A DNA stretch of 43,617 bases from Anaerolineae bacterium (GTDB taxonomy: Bacteria > Chloroflexota > Anaerolineae > Promineifilales > Promineifilaceae), in the NCBI GenBank assembly GCA_019637635.1, contig JAHBVI010000052.1:1-43617 (forward strand), in the 5' to 3' direction. Positions 17,549 through 26,210 of the stretch are shown one piece after another. Within the stretch, counting starts at the first letter, position 1, and each line of letters opens with the position of its first letter. Under the pieces are notes generated by a model. The model did not search any database, had not been told where the DNA came from, and saw nothing but the letters and a program-made list of their open reading frames with translations. Position numbers and translations under genes: made by a program.

Positions 17549-19090
17549 TCATCCATTATCAAATACAACACCCCAATTGACATTGCCCCGCTTATTGCAG
17601 CAATAGTCGTATAACTCCGATAAGCGATTACGATGTTTCATATGCTCAATTATTTTGAGGGTCAATACTTGTTTGTTCGGTGCTGAAAATGACTCATAAT
17701 CAATTTCTAGATCAAAAGCTAAAGTATGCAGTTCATTTTGGCTAAAGTGTGCCTCCAATAAGCTCCTCCATTTTCCTTGTTTAATCTTTGAAAAGTCTTG
17801 AATGGCGGCTGGCATACCCGCCGTATCTAAAGGAAAAGCTTGAGAAGGAAATTCACCTAACAATTCAGAATAGAGATGGTCGATTTTCGCTCTCAGGACG
17901 ATCTTTGGGTTGAAATTGAGGTATGGATCGGTAAATTCCTTTTTATTCTGGTTAGTGTGCGGTGGCGGCGGTGGCGAAACGAAGTAATAAATCTGGTCGC
18001 CAGGAAAATAGAACGGCAAGCTTGGGTAAAACCAACGTAATGGATTATTTGAAGGGTAGCGCTCATCCAGAAATCCGCAGGCTATTCTTCCATTCAAATC
18101 TTCGCTTCGAGCTACGATCACCATCGTTTCTGGCGCGATTTGATACTCGTAAATGGTTTTGACAATCTCTTCAGAAGCATCAAATAGAGGGGAAATGAGA
18201 TCGGCGGCTAGAGAGTTGGCCTTGTCTAGTTTGGCGCGAAGTGCCCCGCGCAGCTGGCGTATAATTGCTATATCCTCCTGTTGTGCAATTTGACTCTCTA
18301 ATTCCCTCTTTTCCTCAAGCAGGTTGTTGATCTGACCTTTGATAGTAGCTTTTTGGCTGTTATATCTGACGAACTCGTCTTTAGCAGCTTGCATATCTTT
18401 CTGATTCAGGCTTTCAAAAGGGTTCTCACGACCACAGAGTTGCTTTGCTGCCCATTTGAAAAGCTCTGTTCCATTAAACTGCTCTTTAATATGCTCAACC
18501 TGACCGATAATTGAGGGCAAATCTGTTTGGCGGGCGGCCTGAGTAAATATTTCGTTAAGAGAAGAAAAGTCTTGAAATAGCTCTCCATAATAAACAAACA
18601 ACAACCTCAACATGCTCTCCAGGTTTTGCCAGACATCTGCTGCAACTTTATCAGGGTCCTTGCCGCTCCCTACATCTTTACAGTATGTATCGCGCTCCTT
18701 GCTCGAAAAGAAATCGCGGAATGTTATAAAGGCATGAGGAGAATCTTGGGTGGTAGGAAATCGAAGATTGATATGCCGCAGCAAAAGCCGCAATTTATCA
18801 TTTTTACCGAGTGCCGGGTTGTTGCCAAGAATCTCGTCTAACCCATCTTCGGAAAAAATTTTGTCGCAGACCTCAATAATTGTTTCTTGTGAAATATAGT
18901 GGGCAAGTAAATAATGACGCAGTTCGTGGTGTGACTTTTCCTCTACAGCTTCAGGTGGTAATAAAGAATCAAGTGGATCTCTGTTATTAGTCTCGTCGAA
19001 GTAATCATGAACAGTTTCTTGAGCTTTATGCGGGCAATATTTGAGAGCATAATCTACCAGTCTTTCAAGGGGGGATGTTGAGCTTTCCAT
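17549..19090 (-). CDS. Unknown CRISPR-operon protein sharing the effector-associated domain with the CARF protein
   Basis: 513 residues of no family I recognise over most of the length. Residues 1-120 are helical and charged. About 150-175 there is a helix with LESMLRLLFVYYGELF. Residues 235-295 form a likely coiled coil (KATIKGQINNLLEEKRELESQIAQQ). About 300-400 there is a beta-containing region with a five-proline stretch at 373-377. Residues 448-506 (QNELHTLAFDLEIDYESFSAPNK...RLSELYDYC) are the same death-like effector-associated domain as in the CARF protein two genes downstream, with 15 of 59 positions identical and no gaps. The gene is clearly more AT-rich than its neighbours and has no ACGGCCGT octamer, suggesting recent transfer as an ancillary module into the Cmr operon. 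Residues 58-64 read RHYLLAH, a possible but weak HEPN-like R-x5-H. Proposed role: effector activated by homotypic contact with the CARF sensor. Confidence 0.7.
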   Translation of the reverse strand: MESSTSPLERLVDYALKYCPHKAQETVHDYFDETNNRDPLDSLLPPEAVEEKSHHELRHYLLAHYISQETIIEVCDKIFSEDGLDEILGNNPALGKNDKLRLLLRHINLRFPTTQDSPHAFITFRDFFSSKERDTYCKDVGSGKDPDKVAADVWQNLESMLRLLFVYYGELFQDFSSLNEIFTQAARQTDLPSIIGQVEHIKEQFNGTELFKWAAKQLCGRENPFESLNQKDMQAAKDEFVRYNSQKATIKGQINNLLEEKRELESQIAQQEDIAIIRQLRGALRAKLDKANSLAADLISPLFDASEEIVKTIYEYQIAPETMVIVARSEDLNGRIACGFLDERYPSNNPLRWFYPSLPFYFPGDQIYYFVSPPPPPHTNQNKKEFTDPYLNFNPKIVLRAKIDHLYSELLGEFPSQAFPLDTAGMPAAIQDFSKIKQGKWRSLLEAHFSQNELHTLAFDLEIDYESFSAPNKQVLTLKIIEHMKHRNRLSELYDYCCNKRGNVNWGVVFDNG

Positions 19091-19154
19091 GCTTCAGCCT
19101 GCAGAGTATTGCCTAAAAGCATTCAGACCTGGTTATTGCAACTGTCTTCAACCA

Positions 19155-19943
19155 TCAAAACGACCAATACCCATACCCACTGGTGGTTTTGCCGCCGATG
19201 CCCATCTGTTCGAGAGCTTTTTTCAGCCATTCCGCAGCGTTTTCTACTGTATCTGTTTCGCCACGCCGCGCACCCACGCTAATTAGAAATTGTGTCTTAG
19301 CAGCTACAGTGATGAAGTAGACCGGGATAGGGCTTTGCCAGTCGGTGGGGTAGGCGTTGGCTATCGCCTGGTAATAGTCTGGATAATGGGGGTTCATCAT
19401 GTCCAGTTCCAGTTCGGGTGGTGTCGTGGGTAGAGCATCATAAAAAACGACTTCGCCCGCGCCTGGTTTTTCTACATTGTCAGAGCCAAAGACTTTTTGG
19501 ATGTCGGCCGCTTTAATTCCTTCATCCTCTTGCATGGCGGTGGCCCAGGCGCGGGTCATCCCCTTCAGCGCACTGCCAGGGATGTAGGGACAACCATAGA
19601 CCCGGTGCAACGTCAGACCGGTTTCAAAGGCGCTGTCGCGCCCCAAACCAATCACCAGCCGCCATTCAGGCGACGCCACGAACGATGCTCCCTGTTGGTC
19701 TTTCATAACTGCTTCTTGCCGGGCGCGCAGACTGGTGAACATTTCTTTGTAAGCCGAATCGGTACGCCAGCCATTAACTGTACTCACCAGCGATTTGGCC
19801 GCTTCGGATTTCTGGTTGCCCTCCATGACCCAACCAGGGCCATACGGCACAAAACGGTCAAAGAGCAGACCAAAGTTGCGGCATTGTCGCCCTGCTGCCC
19901 GATAAACGCGGGCTGTATCGGCCGGTAAAGGTATATCTGCCAT
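19155..19943 (-). CDS. cmr6: Cmr6, type III-B RAMP subunit
   Basis: 262 residues from the ATG at 19943, supported by AGGAG six nt before it. A longer frame starting at 19976 lacks such a site. Diagnostic Cmr6 features are NFGLLFDRFVPY near the N-terminus, GLGRDSAFETGLTLHRVYGCPYIPGSALKGMTRAWA (about 94-129, the RAMP glycine-rich core), GEVVFYDALP, the metal or RNA contact segment DMMNPHYPDYY, and the C-terminal G-loop GIGGKTTSGYGYW. It caps the end of the Cmr backbone that contacts the 3' part of the crRNA. Upstream lies a gap with CGATTAC-type repeats. Confidence 0.93.
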   Translation of the reverse strand: MADIPLPADTARVYRAAGRQCRNFGLLFDRFVPYGPGWVMEGNQKSEAAKSLVSTVNGWRTDSAYKEMFTSLRARQEAVMKDQQGASFVASPEWRLVIGLGRDSAFETGLTLHRVYGCPYIPGSALKGMTRAWATAMQEDEGIKAADIQKVFGSDNVEKPGAGEVVFYDALPTTPPELELDMMNPHYPDYYQAIANAYPTDWQSPIPVYFITVAAKTQFLISVGARRGETDTVENAAEWLKKALEQMGIGGKTTSGYGYWSF

Positions 19944-19958
19944 CCTGTTCTCCTGGTT

Positions 19959-20032
19959 TCGGTAATCGTTATCCATTTATCGGTGAATAAAATTGGACAC
20001 CGATAACCGCCTGCCGTTTACCGATTACTGTT
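19959..20032. repeat. CGATTAC-type intergenic repeat, copy 1 (cmr5-cmr6 gap)
   Basis: The gap contains variants of the words GGTAATCGTTATC and CCGATAACCG...TTACCGATTAC on both strands. They are the same vocabulary found in six further gaps of this locus (27.6, 30.9, 33.0, 35.8, 42.4 and 42.5 kb). It overlaps the last codons of cmr5. Confidence 0.6.
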
Positions 20033-20441
20033 CATTGGCGGCTGATTCGGGCAATAGGGCCTCGGCAAAGCGTTTGAGCCAGTTCAGGTAAGCCATTGTT
20101 TCTGTGGTCGCACGGCGATAGGTCTGCGTGTCTTGCTGTACCACCCATTCCAGCAGCGCCTCTTGGGGATCTGCCTTGAGTTCTTGCATCACCCAGGTGG
20201 ACACGTGGCTATATAACAACCAGTGTTCCCCTTTCTTGTCCCGGCCAGCTTTGGCTCGCCAGAAGGCCAGCGCCTGCCCCAGGCCATTGCTCTGCACCAG
20301 GGCCGGGGCGCTGCGGGCCAGGCTGTTATATTTGCGGCCCAGTTCGGCGCGATATTGTTGGTCCACGTTGTCCACGTTTGTTACGTCTTTATAGGCCTGC
20401 GCCGCCCTTTTTTGTTCAATGGTTTGTCGTTTACTGGACAT
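20025..20441 (-). CDS. cmr5: Cmr5, type III-B small subunit
   Basis: 138 residues, all-helical as expected. The N-terminus KRQTIEQKRAAQAYKDV matches the Cmr5 opening (r.taeqkrAa.Ay..v). It is followed by YNSLARSAPALVQSNGLGQALAFWRAKAG, the conserved helix pair with P-x-x-I/V-x-x-N-G-L, and HWLLYSHVSTWV. Cmr5 forms the inner filament of the Cmr complex along the crRNA-target duplex. The start overlaps the end of cmr4 by 11 nt. Confidence 0.93.
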   Translation of the reverse strand: MSSKRQTIEQKRAAQAYKDVTNVDNVDQQYRAELGRKYNSLARSAPALVQSNGLGQALAFWRAKAGRDKKGEHWLLYSHVSTWVMQELKADPQEALLEWVVQQDTQTYRRATTETMAYLNWLKRFAEALLPESAANEQ

Positions 20442-21354
20442 GGTTCACCTCACCGTAACGCACGGCCGTTAACCCGCGCCCGACCGTCTCATCCCCACCT
20501 AACTGCACCCGGTTCAACTGCAAATCCTGTATAAATTTTAGAACCGCGGCTCCGTCGGCAACCCCATCCGCCGGACGATAGGGGGTGGAGGCAAAAAAGG
20601 TGGTATAGAGGAGCGTATCGGCCGGTAAATTTTCCTCGGTCCATAAGGCACCGCTGGCAACCGTCTTGGTTTCATCTTCAATTCGAATACGGGTCACAAT
20701 TTCCGTGCCATAACGGGCAAAGTCGCGGAAATCATCCTCCGGCAGGATGACCAAACTGCGCGGCAGCTTCTCCCGCCAGTAAGCATAAGCCCCATCTGCG
20801 GGCAGCGTGTTTTCAGCCAGCCAACCACCGATAGTGGCCACGGCATCTGTTGGTTGGGGGGTGTAGCTGAATTCTTCCAGCACGACTTTGCCCCCGGCTG
20901 TCACGTCGTTTGTTGTAGCAACCAGGGCGCTTTCACCTTGGGGGGCTGTGAGTGGCCACTCCGGCAGGGTCAGCCCGGCAGCGGCCGCATCGCGGCGGAA
21001 GCGGGCCAGGACGTTTATGCTGGTGACCCAGGCAAAAATCCCGGCTAACGAGCGTACCGGAAAGAGCAAGATTTTGGCGTCGCCGGGTGAGACGGCCCCG
21101 GCAAATTGCATTTCAGCATCCTTTTGCACCGTTTCGGGATCAGGGCCAAAAACGGCAAAGAGTATGTCCTTGTTGCTTTCTCTGGTGGTAGCTTCAGCGC
21201 GCAGTTTGCCCTTCACGCTGGAGGCCTGTACCAGGGGGTAGCCGGTGGCTTTTTCGCGCTGGATGGGCAGGTCTACCGCGCCTACCTCCCGACCGCTACC
21301 AGCGTGAAGCGGCGTTTCTAAGAACAGATACAACATCATGGCGTGAGAATACAT
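20431..21354 (-). CDS. cmr4: Cmr4, type III-B backbone RNase subunit
   Basis: 307 residues. The N-terminus LYLFLETPLHAGSGREVGAVDLPIQREKATGYPLVQASSVKGKLR is the classic Cmr4 pattern. It includes the loop with an acidic residue (GAVDLPIQRE) whose aspartate, about position 27, corresponds to the catalytic Asp that cuts target RNA at six-nt steps. VFGPDPE, the LLFPVRSLAGIFAWVT strand-helix and the C-terminal VQLGGDETVGRGLTAVRY G-loop complete it. Start three nt after the cmr3 stop. The key aspartate is present, so target RNA cleavage should be intact. Confidence 0.93.
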   Translation of the reverse strand: MYSHAMMLYLFLETPLHAGSGREVGAVDLPIQREKATGYPLVQASSVKGKLRAEATTRESNKDILFAVFGPDPETVQKDAEMQFAGAVSPGDAKILLFPVRSLAGIFAWVTSINVLARFRRDAAAAGLTLPEWPLTAPQGESALVATTNDVTAGGKVVLEEFSYTPQPTDAVATIGGWLAENTLPADGAYAYWREKLPRSLVILPEDDFRDFARYGTEIVTRIRIEDETKTVASGALWTEENLPADTLLYTTFFASTPYRPADGVADGAAVLKFIQDLQLNRVQLGGDETVGRGLTAVRYGEVNHVQ

Positions 21355-21357
21355 TGT

Positions 21358-22524
21358 TTACCTCCCGATAAAGGTCAGACCGAAGCCGATACGGGCGGCT
21401 TCAGTGTCATCACAAACAGGTTTTTGGGGGTCCTCTAAACGGCCGTCAAAATAATATACACTTCCGGCGGGCACATATCGTTGCATCGGTTTGGGCTGGT
21501 TGGCGGCCAGTTCCCAACCGCCAATGAGCTGGTGGCGGCGCACCACGGCCGACTGCAAATTTCCGGCATTGGCAAAATAAGTTGACCAGGCGGCCGGTTG
21601 CCAGCCATGGCTAAAATAAGTAGGCGAGGCGAGATATAGTTTACGGCCGTCGGGCTGATGTTGTGGCCAGGCAGCCGGGGCGGTTATGATGGTGTAACGG
21701 GCTGCCCGCCCTTCGCCGCCCAGACTGAGCAGGCCACTTCGCCCCCAGGCTGCCTCATCAAGACCCATCACCTCCACTAGCAGCCCGACGTTTTCATGGG
21801 GCCGGACATAGGTGATGGTGTATAACATGCCATCTGACGGCCGTTTCCTATTCCCATCTACACCAATCCCCAGCCGATATTCGCTGGTAAAAAGCGATGT
21901 CGCCCGCTTCAAATGGATAGCACCAAACTGCCTAGTCGCATCCAGGTCTGCTTCCATCTCCGCCGCTTGACCCACTTCTTTTGGGGAAAAACTGTCAGTT
22001 GAAATATTTCCTGCCAGATACGCCTGTAACGCTTTGGCCGAAATCCAGGCCTGGCTGCCTTCCGGCGTCTCGTCGCCCGCTACTTGCGGGTCAAAGGTTA
22101 ACGGCTGCAAATTGTCGGCTGGCCAGTTAGTGGCAAATGGCGGATTTTCATCAGGGAATAATGGTACCAGCTTTTTTATATCGCTGCTGTTCACGTGCAG
22201 CACGTCGGCTGGGCAAGGAAAATAAGGCATGACACTCCCATCAGCCTGCTGTTGTCCCAGGAATGGGCCTCGCAAGCGCATCTCGCCCGGCCCGCCCCCC
22301 TGCGGATTGCCAATTTGGACTGATACGTCATCTGGTATCCCCTTGCCCCGCCGGTAAGCAGCCAGGGCAATGCTATTCAGCGCCAATACCTGGGCACGGA
22401 TGGCCCCCTGAATGGTGGTGGGTGCGGGCGGAAAGTGGCTGCCAGCGCGATGGTCGGAACCGGCGTCAAACGGCCGTCCATCCCGAAACAACCATACGTC
22501 TGTTGCTTCAATGAATAACCACAT
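21358..22524 (-). CDS. cmr3: Cmr3, crRNA 5'-handle-binding subunit
   Basis: 388 residues. The N-terminus LFIEATDVWLFRDGRPFDAGSDHRAGSHFPPAPTTIQGAIRA is diagnostic for Cmr3 (W-x-F-R-D-G-x-P-F and F-P-P-P-x-T-x-x-G-A-x-R). Further matches are RLGIGVDGNRKRPSDGMLYTITYVRP and the C-terminal GSVYYFDG. Family knowledge: Cmr3 pairs with Cmr2 and binds the 8-nt crRNA handle. Spaced three nt from cmr2 and three nt from cmr4. Confidence 0.93.
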   Translation of the reverse strand: MWLFIEATDVWLFRDGRPFDAGSDHRAGSHFPPAPTTIQGAIRAQVLALNSIALAAYRRGKGIPDDVSVQIGNPQGGGPGEMRLRGPFLGQQQADGSVMPYFPCPADVLHVNSSDIKKLVPLFPDENPPFATNWPADNLQPLTFDPQVAGDETPEGSQAWISAKALQAYLAGNISTDSFSPKEVGQAAEMEADLDATRQFGAIHLKRATSLFTSEYRLGIGVDGNRKRPSDGMLYTITYVRPHENVGLLVEVMGLDEAAWGRSGLLSLGGEGRAARYTIITAPAAWPQHQPDGRKLYLASPTYFSHGWQPAAWSTYFANAGNLQSAVVRRHQLIGGWELAANQPKPMQRYVPAGSVYYFDGRLEDPQKPVCDDTEAARIGFGLTFIGR

Positions 22525-22527
22525 GCG

Positions 22528-24564
22528 CTAATCCTCCCCGGCCGCGGCGGCCACCAGGAAGCGGGCCAGCAGCAGCCAGCGGGCCAGCTCCACCGTCCCG
22601 GAACGAGGGTTATTCCGCGCTTCCGTTTCATCCCTTTCCACATTTCGGCGTAATTGGGATTGCAACCCGGCCGCTATCTGCGCCAGATTACCCGCTAGTA
22701 AATGACGGTCTGCTTCCGCCAAGTTTTTGCTATGGCGGTGAAGCAGTACGGTCAGCCGTTTTTCGTGCGCCTTCTTTTCCAGATTGGTCAGGGCTTGCGC
22801 TTCCCGATCGGCGTCAAAGGCAAAGCGGGCAGACAAAGCGATAGCCTCATCCTGCATGTAATCACGCACCTGCCGGACGATGGGTAAAATAGACAGTTCT
22901 TTATAATCCCAATGGGTGCCTACATCTAGCTGTTCGCCGGAGCGTTTGAGGACGGAAAAGACGATGCTGTTACGGCCGTAGCGCCCTTTCGCCAGCTTCT
23001 CCGCCTCCCGCGCCACCTGCAACACGCGGTCTAGTGGGGCCAAATGATGGGCAATGGCTACGCCCGCGCTGGCTTCAAAACCTGTAGCCTCCCGAAATAC
23101 CTGGTTGAGCGCGTCGGCCGCATCCAGCACATGTTCCAGCGGCAAAAAAGCCATCAGGTCGTCACCGCCGGCATACACCACTCGCCCCAGATATTGGTCT
23201 TCCACAATAAGCTGCACCTGGCCTAAGGCGAACTTCATCAAATCCTGGCTAATTCTACGCTGTTCACTTACCGTCTTTGTGGCGGCCAGTTTTTGGCCCA
23301 TCCGATCCCCATCCATGACCAATAAGCCATAGTAGGTAGGCGGCAAAGCAATTTTTTGTTTCTTTGCTGTATCACGCAAGACGCTCACATTGCGGCTCAG
23401 TTTAACAACTGCATCCTGACTAAATGTGATGTTGTAATCATCTTTTAGCCGCTTATCCGTGTAGGTGTCTGGGTAAAAGAGGTCCCCATCATATTCCAGT
23501 AAAGGGTGTTTGCCAAAGTCAGTATACAGCCGTGGCAGCCCATCTTGAGCCAATGTTTCCGGTATCTTTTCCCCATTATCCCCTTTGATTTTACGGAGAT
23601 TGTCCACAAATTCATCGCAGGCGTTTTTCATGGCAGGCGTGTTTAATAACTTTTGACGAAAGACGGCCGAAGCGATGCTACTGGTGGAGGGAAATGCACC
23701 ACGTAGCCCCCAGTGGGGATCAAAGAAAAAACGCTGAGCAAATCGCTTAGTGGCGTCTATAGCTGACAAATACTCATGCCCTTGCGTGCTGAGCGCAGCC
23801 GAGAGACCACTGTAGTCGCTACTTTTATTGATACCTTCCCGGTGTAAAGCCTCCCCCAGTTTTTGCCACTGCTGCCGCAAGTCGCGGCGTGGTTGTTGGG
23901 CGGGCGAGCTAAGGGCTGCCCGACGACCGGTGATGGAATCTCGTTCGCCTCGTTCGGTTGCGGCCGTAAAATCTCGCAATCCTTTTCTGGCCGCCAATGC
24001 CTGTTCTGCTCGTTTATTCAATTCTCCAAAACTGACCGGTGGTGTACTGTTTGGATAAACGATCCAATACAGTTCCAGCCAACTTTCCGGGGCAATCTGC
24101 TTTTTCCATGTCTCTTGCCACCCCTTCCAGTCAACGCCAGGTACCAGCGAACCGGGAACTTTGCCTTCCACAGCCGCCGCTATTTCCTGCCATTTTTCTA
24201 TCACCCGGCAGTGAGCTAACCTGGCCCAAGCCTGCCCTTGCTCAATGCTTGCTACTTGAGCCGTAAACTTGTTTGGCAAGGTGGCCAGCGTCAACAGCCG
24301 CCGCTGCTCCCGGCTCTGAGCGGCTCCCTTTGTAAACGGATGTTCGTCCAGGGCTGGAAACAGAATGGGGTCTGGCTGTTCCTCAGGTTGCTCAGGGTTA
24401 TATCCGGCGGCTTCTCTGATGGCGGCCATCGCTTCGTAGGAGAGGTATGCCAACACATAGCTGCCCATCCATAAATCCTGCGTGCGGCGGGCGGCGGCAA
24501 TAAAATCCTGCACCGGGCCAATGGTGAATAACAACAAAGCCTGGGGAGTCCCTTTAGCGTTCAT
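22528..24564 (-). CDS. cmr2: Cmr2 (Cas10), cyclic-oligoadenylate synthase subunit without HD domain
   Basis: 678 residues, overlapping the cmr1 stop by four nt. It starts directly with LLLFTIGPVQDFIAAARRTQDLWMGSYVLAYLSYEAM, the first palm-associated domain of Cas10. The N-terminal HD nuclease domain found in many Cas10 proteins is absent. The first palm has GLLVMDGDRMGQKL (414-426). The second palm has the nucleotidyl cyclase signature VVYAGGDDLMAFLP with GGDD at 466-469, and ASAGVAIAHHLAPLDRVL follows. Intact GGDD means target RNA binding should trigger cyclic oligoadenylate synthesis, so immunity here must act through CARF sensors rather than Cas10 DNase activity. The gene encoding a CARF protein ends the same operon. 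Confidence 0.94.
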   Translation of the reverse strand: MNAKGTPQALLLFTIGPVQDFIAAARRTQDLWMGSYVLAYLSYEAMAAIREAAGYNPEQPEEQPDPILFPALDEHPFTKGAAQSREQRRLLTLATLPNKFTAQVASIEQGQAWARLAHCRVIEKWQEIAAAVEGKVPGSLVPGVDWKGWQETWKKQIAPESWLELYWIVYPNSTPPVSFGELNKRAEQALAARKGLRDFTAATERGERDSITGRRAALSSPAQQPRRDLRQQWQKLGEALHREGINKSSDYSGLSAALSTQGHEYLSAIDATKRFAQRFFFDPHWGLRGAFPSTSSIASAVFRQKLLNTPAMKNACDEFVDNLRKIKGDNGEKIPETLAQDGLPRLYTDFGKHPLLEYDGDLFYPDTYTDKRLKDDYNITFSQDAVVKLSRNVSVLRDTAKKQKIALPPTYYGLLVMDGDRMGQKLAATKTVSEQRRISQDLMKFALGQVQLIVEDQYLGRVVYAGGDDLMAFLPLEHVLDAADALNQVFREATGFEASAGVAIAHHLAPLDRVLQVAREAEKLAKGRYGRNSIVFSVLKRSGEQLDVGTHWDYKELSILPIVRQVRDYMQDEAIALSARFAFDADREAQALTNLEKKAHEKRLTVLLHRHSKNLAEADRHLLAGNLAQIAAGLQSQLRRNVERDETEARNNPRSGTVELARWLLLARFLVAAAAGED

Positions 24565-25763
24565 TGCTCCTCCCCTGGAAAACGCACTTTGCTCAGCGGG
24601 GCCACGAACAGATCATTGGCCTGTTGTGGTGTGGGTCTGGTACGGATAGTCTCTAAAAATTTCCATACAATCCGGTCACCTGGGGCATGGCCGGTAACCG
24701 GTCGCCCCTGCCGTTTTAGTTTTAGCCCGGAGCGTTCCGGTAATAGTTGTGCTTCAAAATAAAGCAGTTGCAATATGTATTCACCATTATCCAGGCGTGT
24801 CACATGGAAGGAAAGGGGAGAGGCACGACGGTCGCTCTTTTCCGCTTCTAACGTGCCGCTACTACCACCCAGGGAGCGGTAGTAAAAGATGATGGGCAGA
24901 CCCAAAGCGGCCCTCTCTACTGGTTCCAGCTGGTTACTGCGGCCTGCCACCACTGGTTTGATGTTTTGGTAATCCGGCTGGTAACGGCTGCGAAAATCGC
25001 GGTAGGCCAATCCCAACCGATTTAGCCCCGTTTGCCAGGAAGGATATTTGCTGTTTAAGAGAAAAATGTGCCCGGCATCCGGGTGCAGGATGTTGAAGGC
25101 GGTGGGAGTTTTGAAATCGCCTTCTTTTAGGGGAAACGGCCAGCCAAGTGCAGTATAAATTTGCGTCAGCCCTTGTTCCGTTTCCTGCCGCCATTCAGAC
25201 AGGGTAGCGGCGGCCGTGAGCAGCGGTGGTAAATGGTCAGGCCACTCCTCAGGTGGTTTTGTGGCTCGCAAACAGCCAGCGCCGCGCCGCGAGCGTGCTC
25301 CCAATGCACCCAAACGCACCCATAACCAGAGGGCGGCACACGCCTGGCGAAATTCCCTCTCCGCCGCTATACCCGGCCGTGTTTGTAATGTCACCTTGAA
25401 AGATTGCCCGGTAGCAAATCCAGAACGGGGTGGCCCCTGCTTGATGGGGCGAAAAGCGAAAAAGAGGTAATCCAGGCCAGGTTGTTGCCCAAATTGCCAG
25501 GGGGTAGCCTTCAGATCAGAAGGGCTCAGGCGGATAATAAGAGGGGAAGCGCCGTCGGTACTACCAAAGACACGACTTTCGGCTGCGGCCAATTCGTAAG
25601 GAGGGAGCGTGGGGTGGACACCGCCGTAGAGGGCACGCCACCAGACGCGGAGGGCGCCTTTGATGGCGGACGGCCGTAGCTCTGGCTGACCGCGCGGCTC
25701 TACCCCACCTGAAAACAAGGGGGTGACTGTCTCCAATGTTACCGTTACCGATTGTCTGGCCAT
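24561..25763 (-). CDS. cmr1: Cmr1, type III-B RAMP subunit
   Basis: 400 residues from the ATG at 25763, which has AGGAGG just upstream. The frame could extend to 25793 but without such a site. The N-terminus VTLETVTPLFSGG is the Cmr1 signature (l.t.TPlf.GG), followed by ELRPSAIKGALRVWWRALYGG, the conserved R-x-x-x-I-K-G-x-L-R-x-W-W-R motif. The family-typical second RAMP half includes FFAFRPIKQG and LWLWVRLGALGARSRRGAG. Cmr1 contacts the 3' end of the crRNA-target duplex and is first in the cmr transcription unit, about 130 nt after a good promoter candidate. Confidence 0.93.
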   Translation of the reverse strand: MARQSVTVTLETVTPLFSGGVEPRGQPELRPSAIKGALRVWWRALYGGVHPTLPPYELAAAESRVFGSTDGASPLIIRLSPSDLKATPWQFGQQPGLDYLFFAFRPIKQGPPRSGFATGQSFKVTLQTRPGIAAEREFRQACAALWLWVRLGALGARSRRGAGCLRATKPPEEWPDHLPPLLTAAATLSEWRQETEQGLTQIYTALGWPFPLKEGDFKTPTAFNILHPDAGHIFLLNSKYPSWQTGLNRLGLAYRDFRSRYQPDYQNIKPVVAGRSNQLEPVERAALGLPIIFYYRSLGGSSGTLEAEKSDRRASPLSFHVTRLDNGEYILQLLYFEAQLLPERSGLKLKRQGRPVTGHAPGDRIVWKFLETIRTRPTPQQANDLFVAPLSKVRFPGEEQ

Positions 25764-25898
25764 AACCTCCTCCTGGTTGGCGATTTCAGGCAACCACCTT
25801 ATGAAATTGTGGAATTGTTTCTGTTGTAAAACTTGCCTGACACGCCGGGCTACTCTGCTGATGATATGCGTGCATTGGGTAAGACAGGAATTTAAGAT

Positions 25899-25927
25899 AT
25901 TTTAGGCGATGTTTTGGACTCTGGCAA
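25899..25927 (-). promoter_or_regulatory. Promoter candidate for the cmr operon
   Basis: On the minus strand, TTGCCA (25922-25927) and TAAAAT (25899-25904) are separated by exactly 17 nt; each matches five of six consensus bases. It begins immediately after the cas2 stop codon and would give a leader of about 130 nt before cmr1. This suggests the interference genes can be expressed separately from the adaptation genes. Confidence 0.6.
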
Positions 25928-25930
25928 CAA

Positions 25931-26209
25931 TTACACCACAGCGACGGTACCCAGCACCCTGGCTATGTCGTGACCCATGACCTCCACTTTCTCCGCGGCG
26001 TCGGCCGGAAGCGGGTAAAAGCGGATGCTTTCCATTTCCTTTGTTTTGATATACGGCCGTAACTCCCCCTTCAATTTGCGAAATTGCTGCGCGGTGAGGT
26101 CACACTCAAACACGCTGTACTGTACCCGGTAACCATATCCTTCCATAATGGTGGCGACCTTTCGCCGCCGTTTGTCGTCGCTGATGTCATAACTGACGAT
26201 GACGCGCAT
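25931..26209 (-). CDS. cas2: Cas2, CRISPR adaptation protein
   Basis: 92 residues from the ATG at 26209; the frame is open further upstream but the Cas2 fold starts here. MRVIVSYDISDDKRRRKVATIMEGYGYRVQYSVFECDLTAQQFRKLKGELRPYI is textbook Cas2: Y-D-I-x-x-x-K-R-R/L-x-K-V, then G-Y-R-V-Q-x-S-V-F-E-x. The SIRFYPL strand follows. Cas2 bridges two Cas1 dimers in the integrase. The start is two nt from the end of the RNase H gene, tying RNase H to the adaptation module. Confidence 0.95.
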   Translation of the reverse strand: MRVIVSYDISDDKRRRKVATIMEGYGYRVQYSVFECDLTAQQFRKLKGELRPYIKTKEMESIRFYPLPADAAEKVEVMGHDIARVLGTVAVV

Positions 26210-26210
26210 A

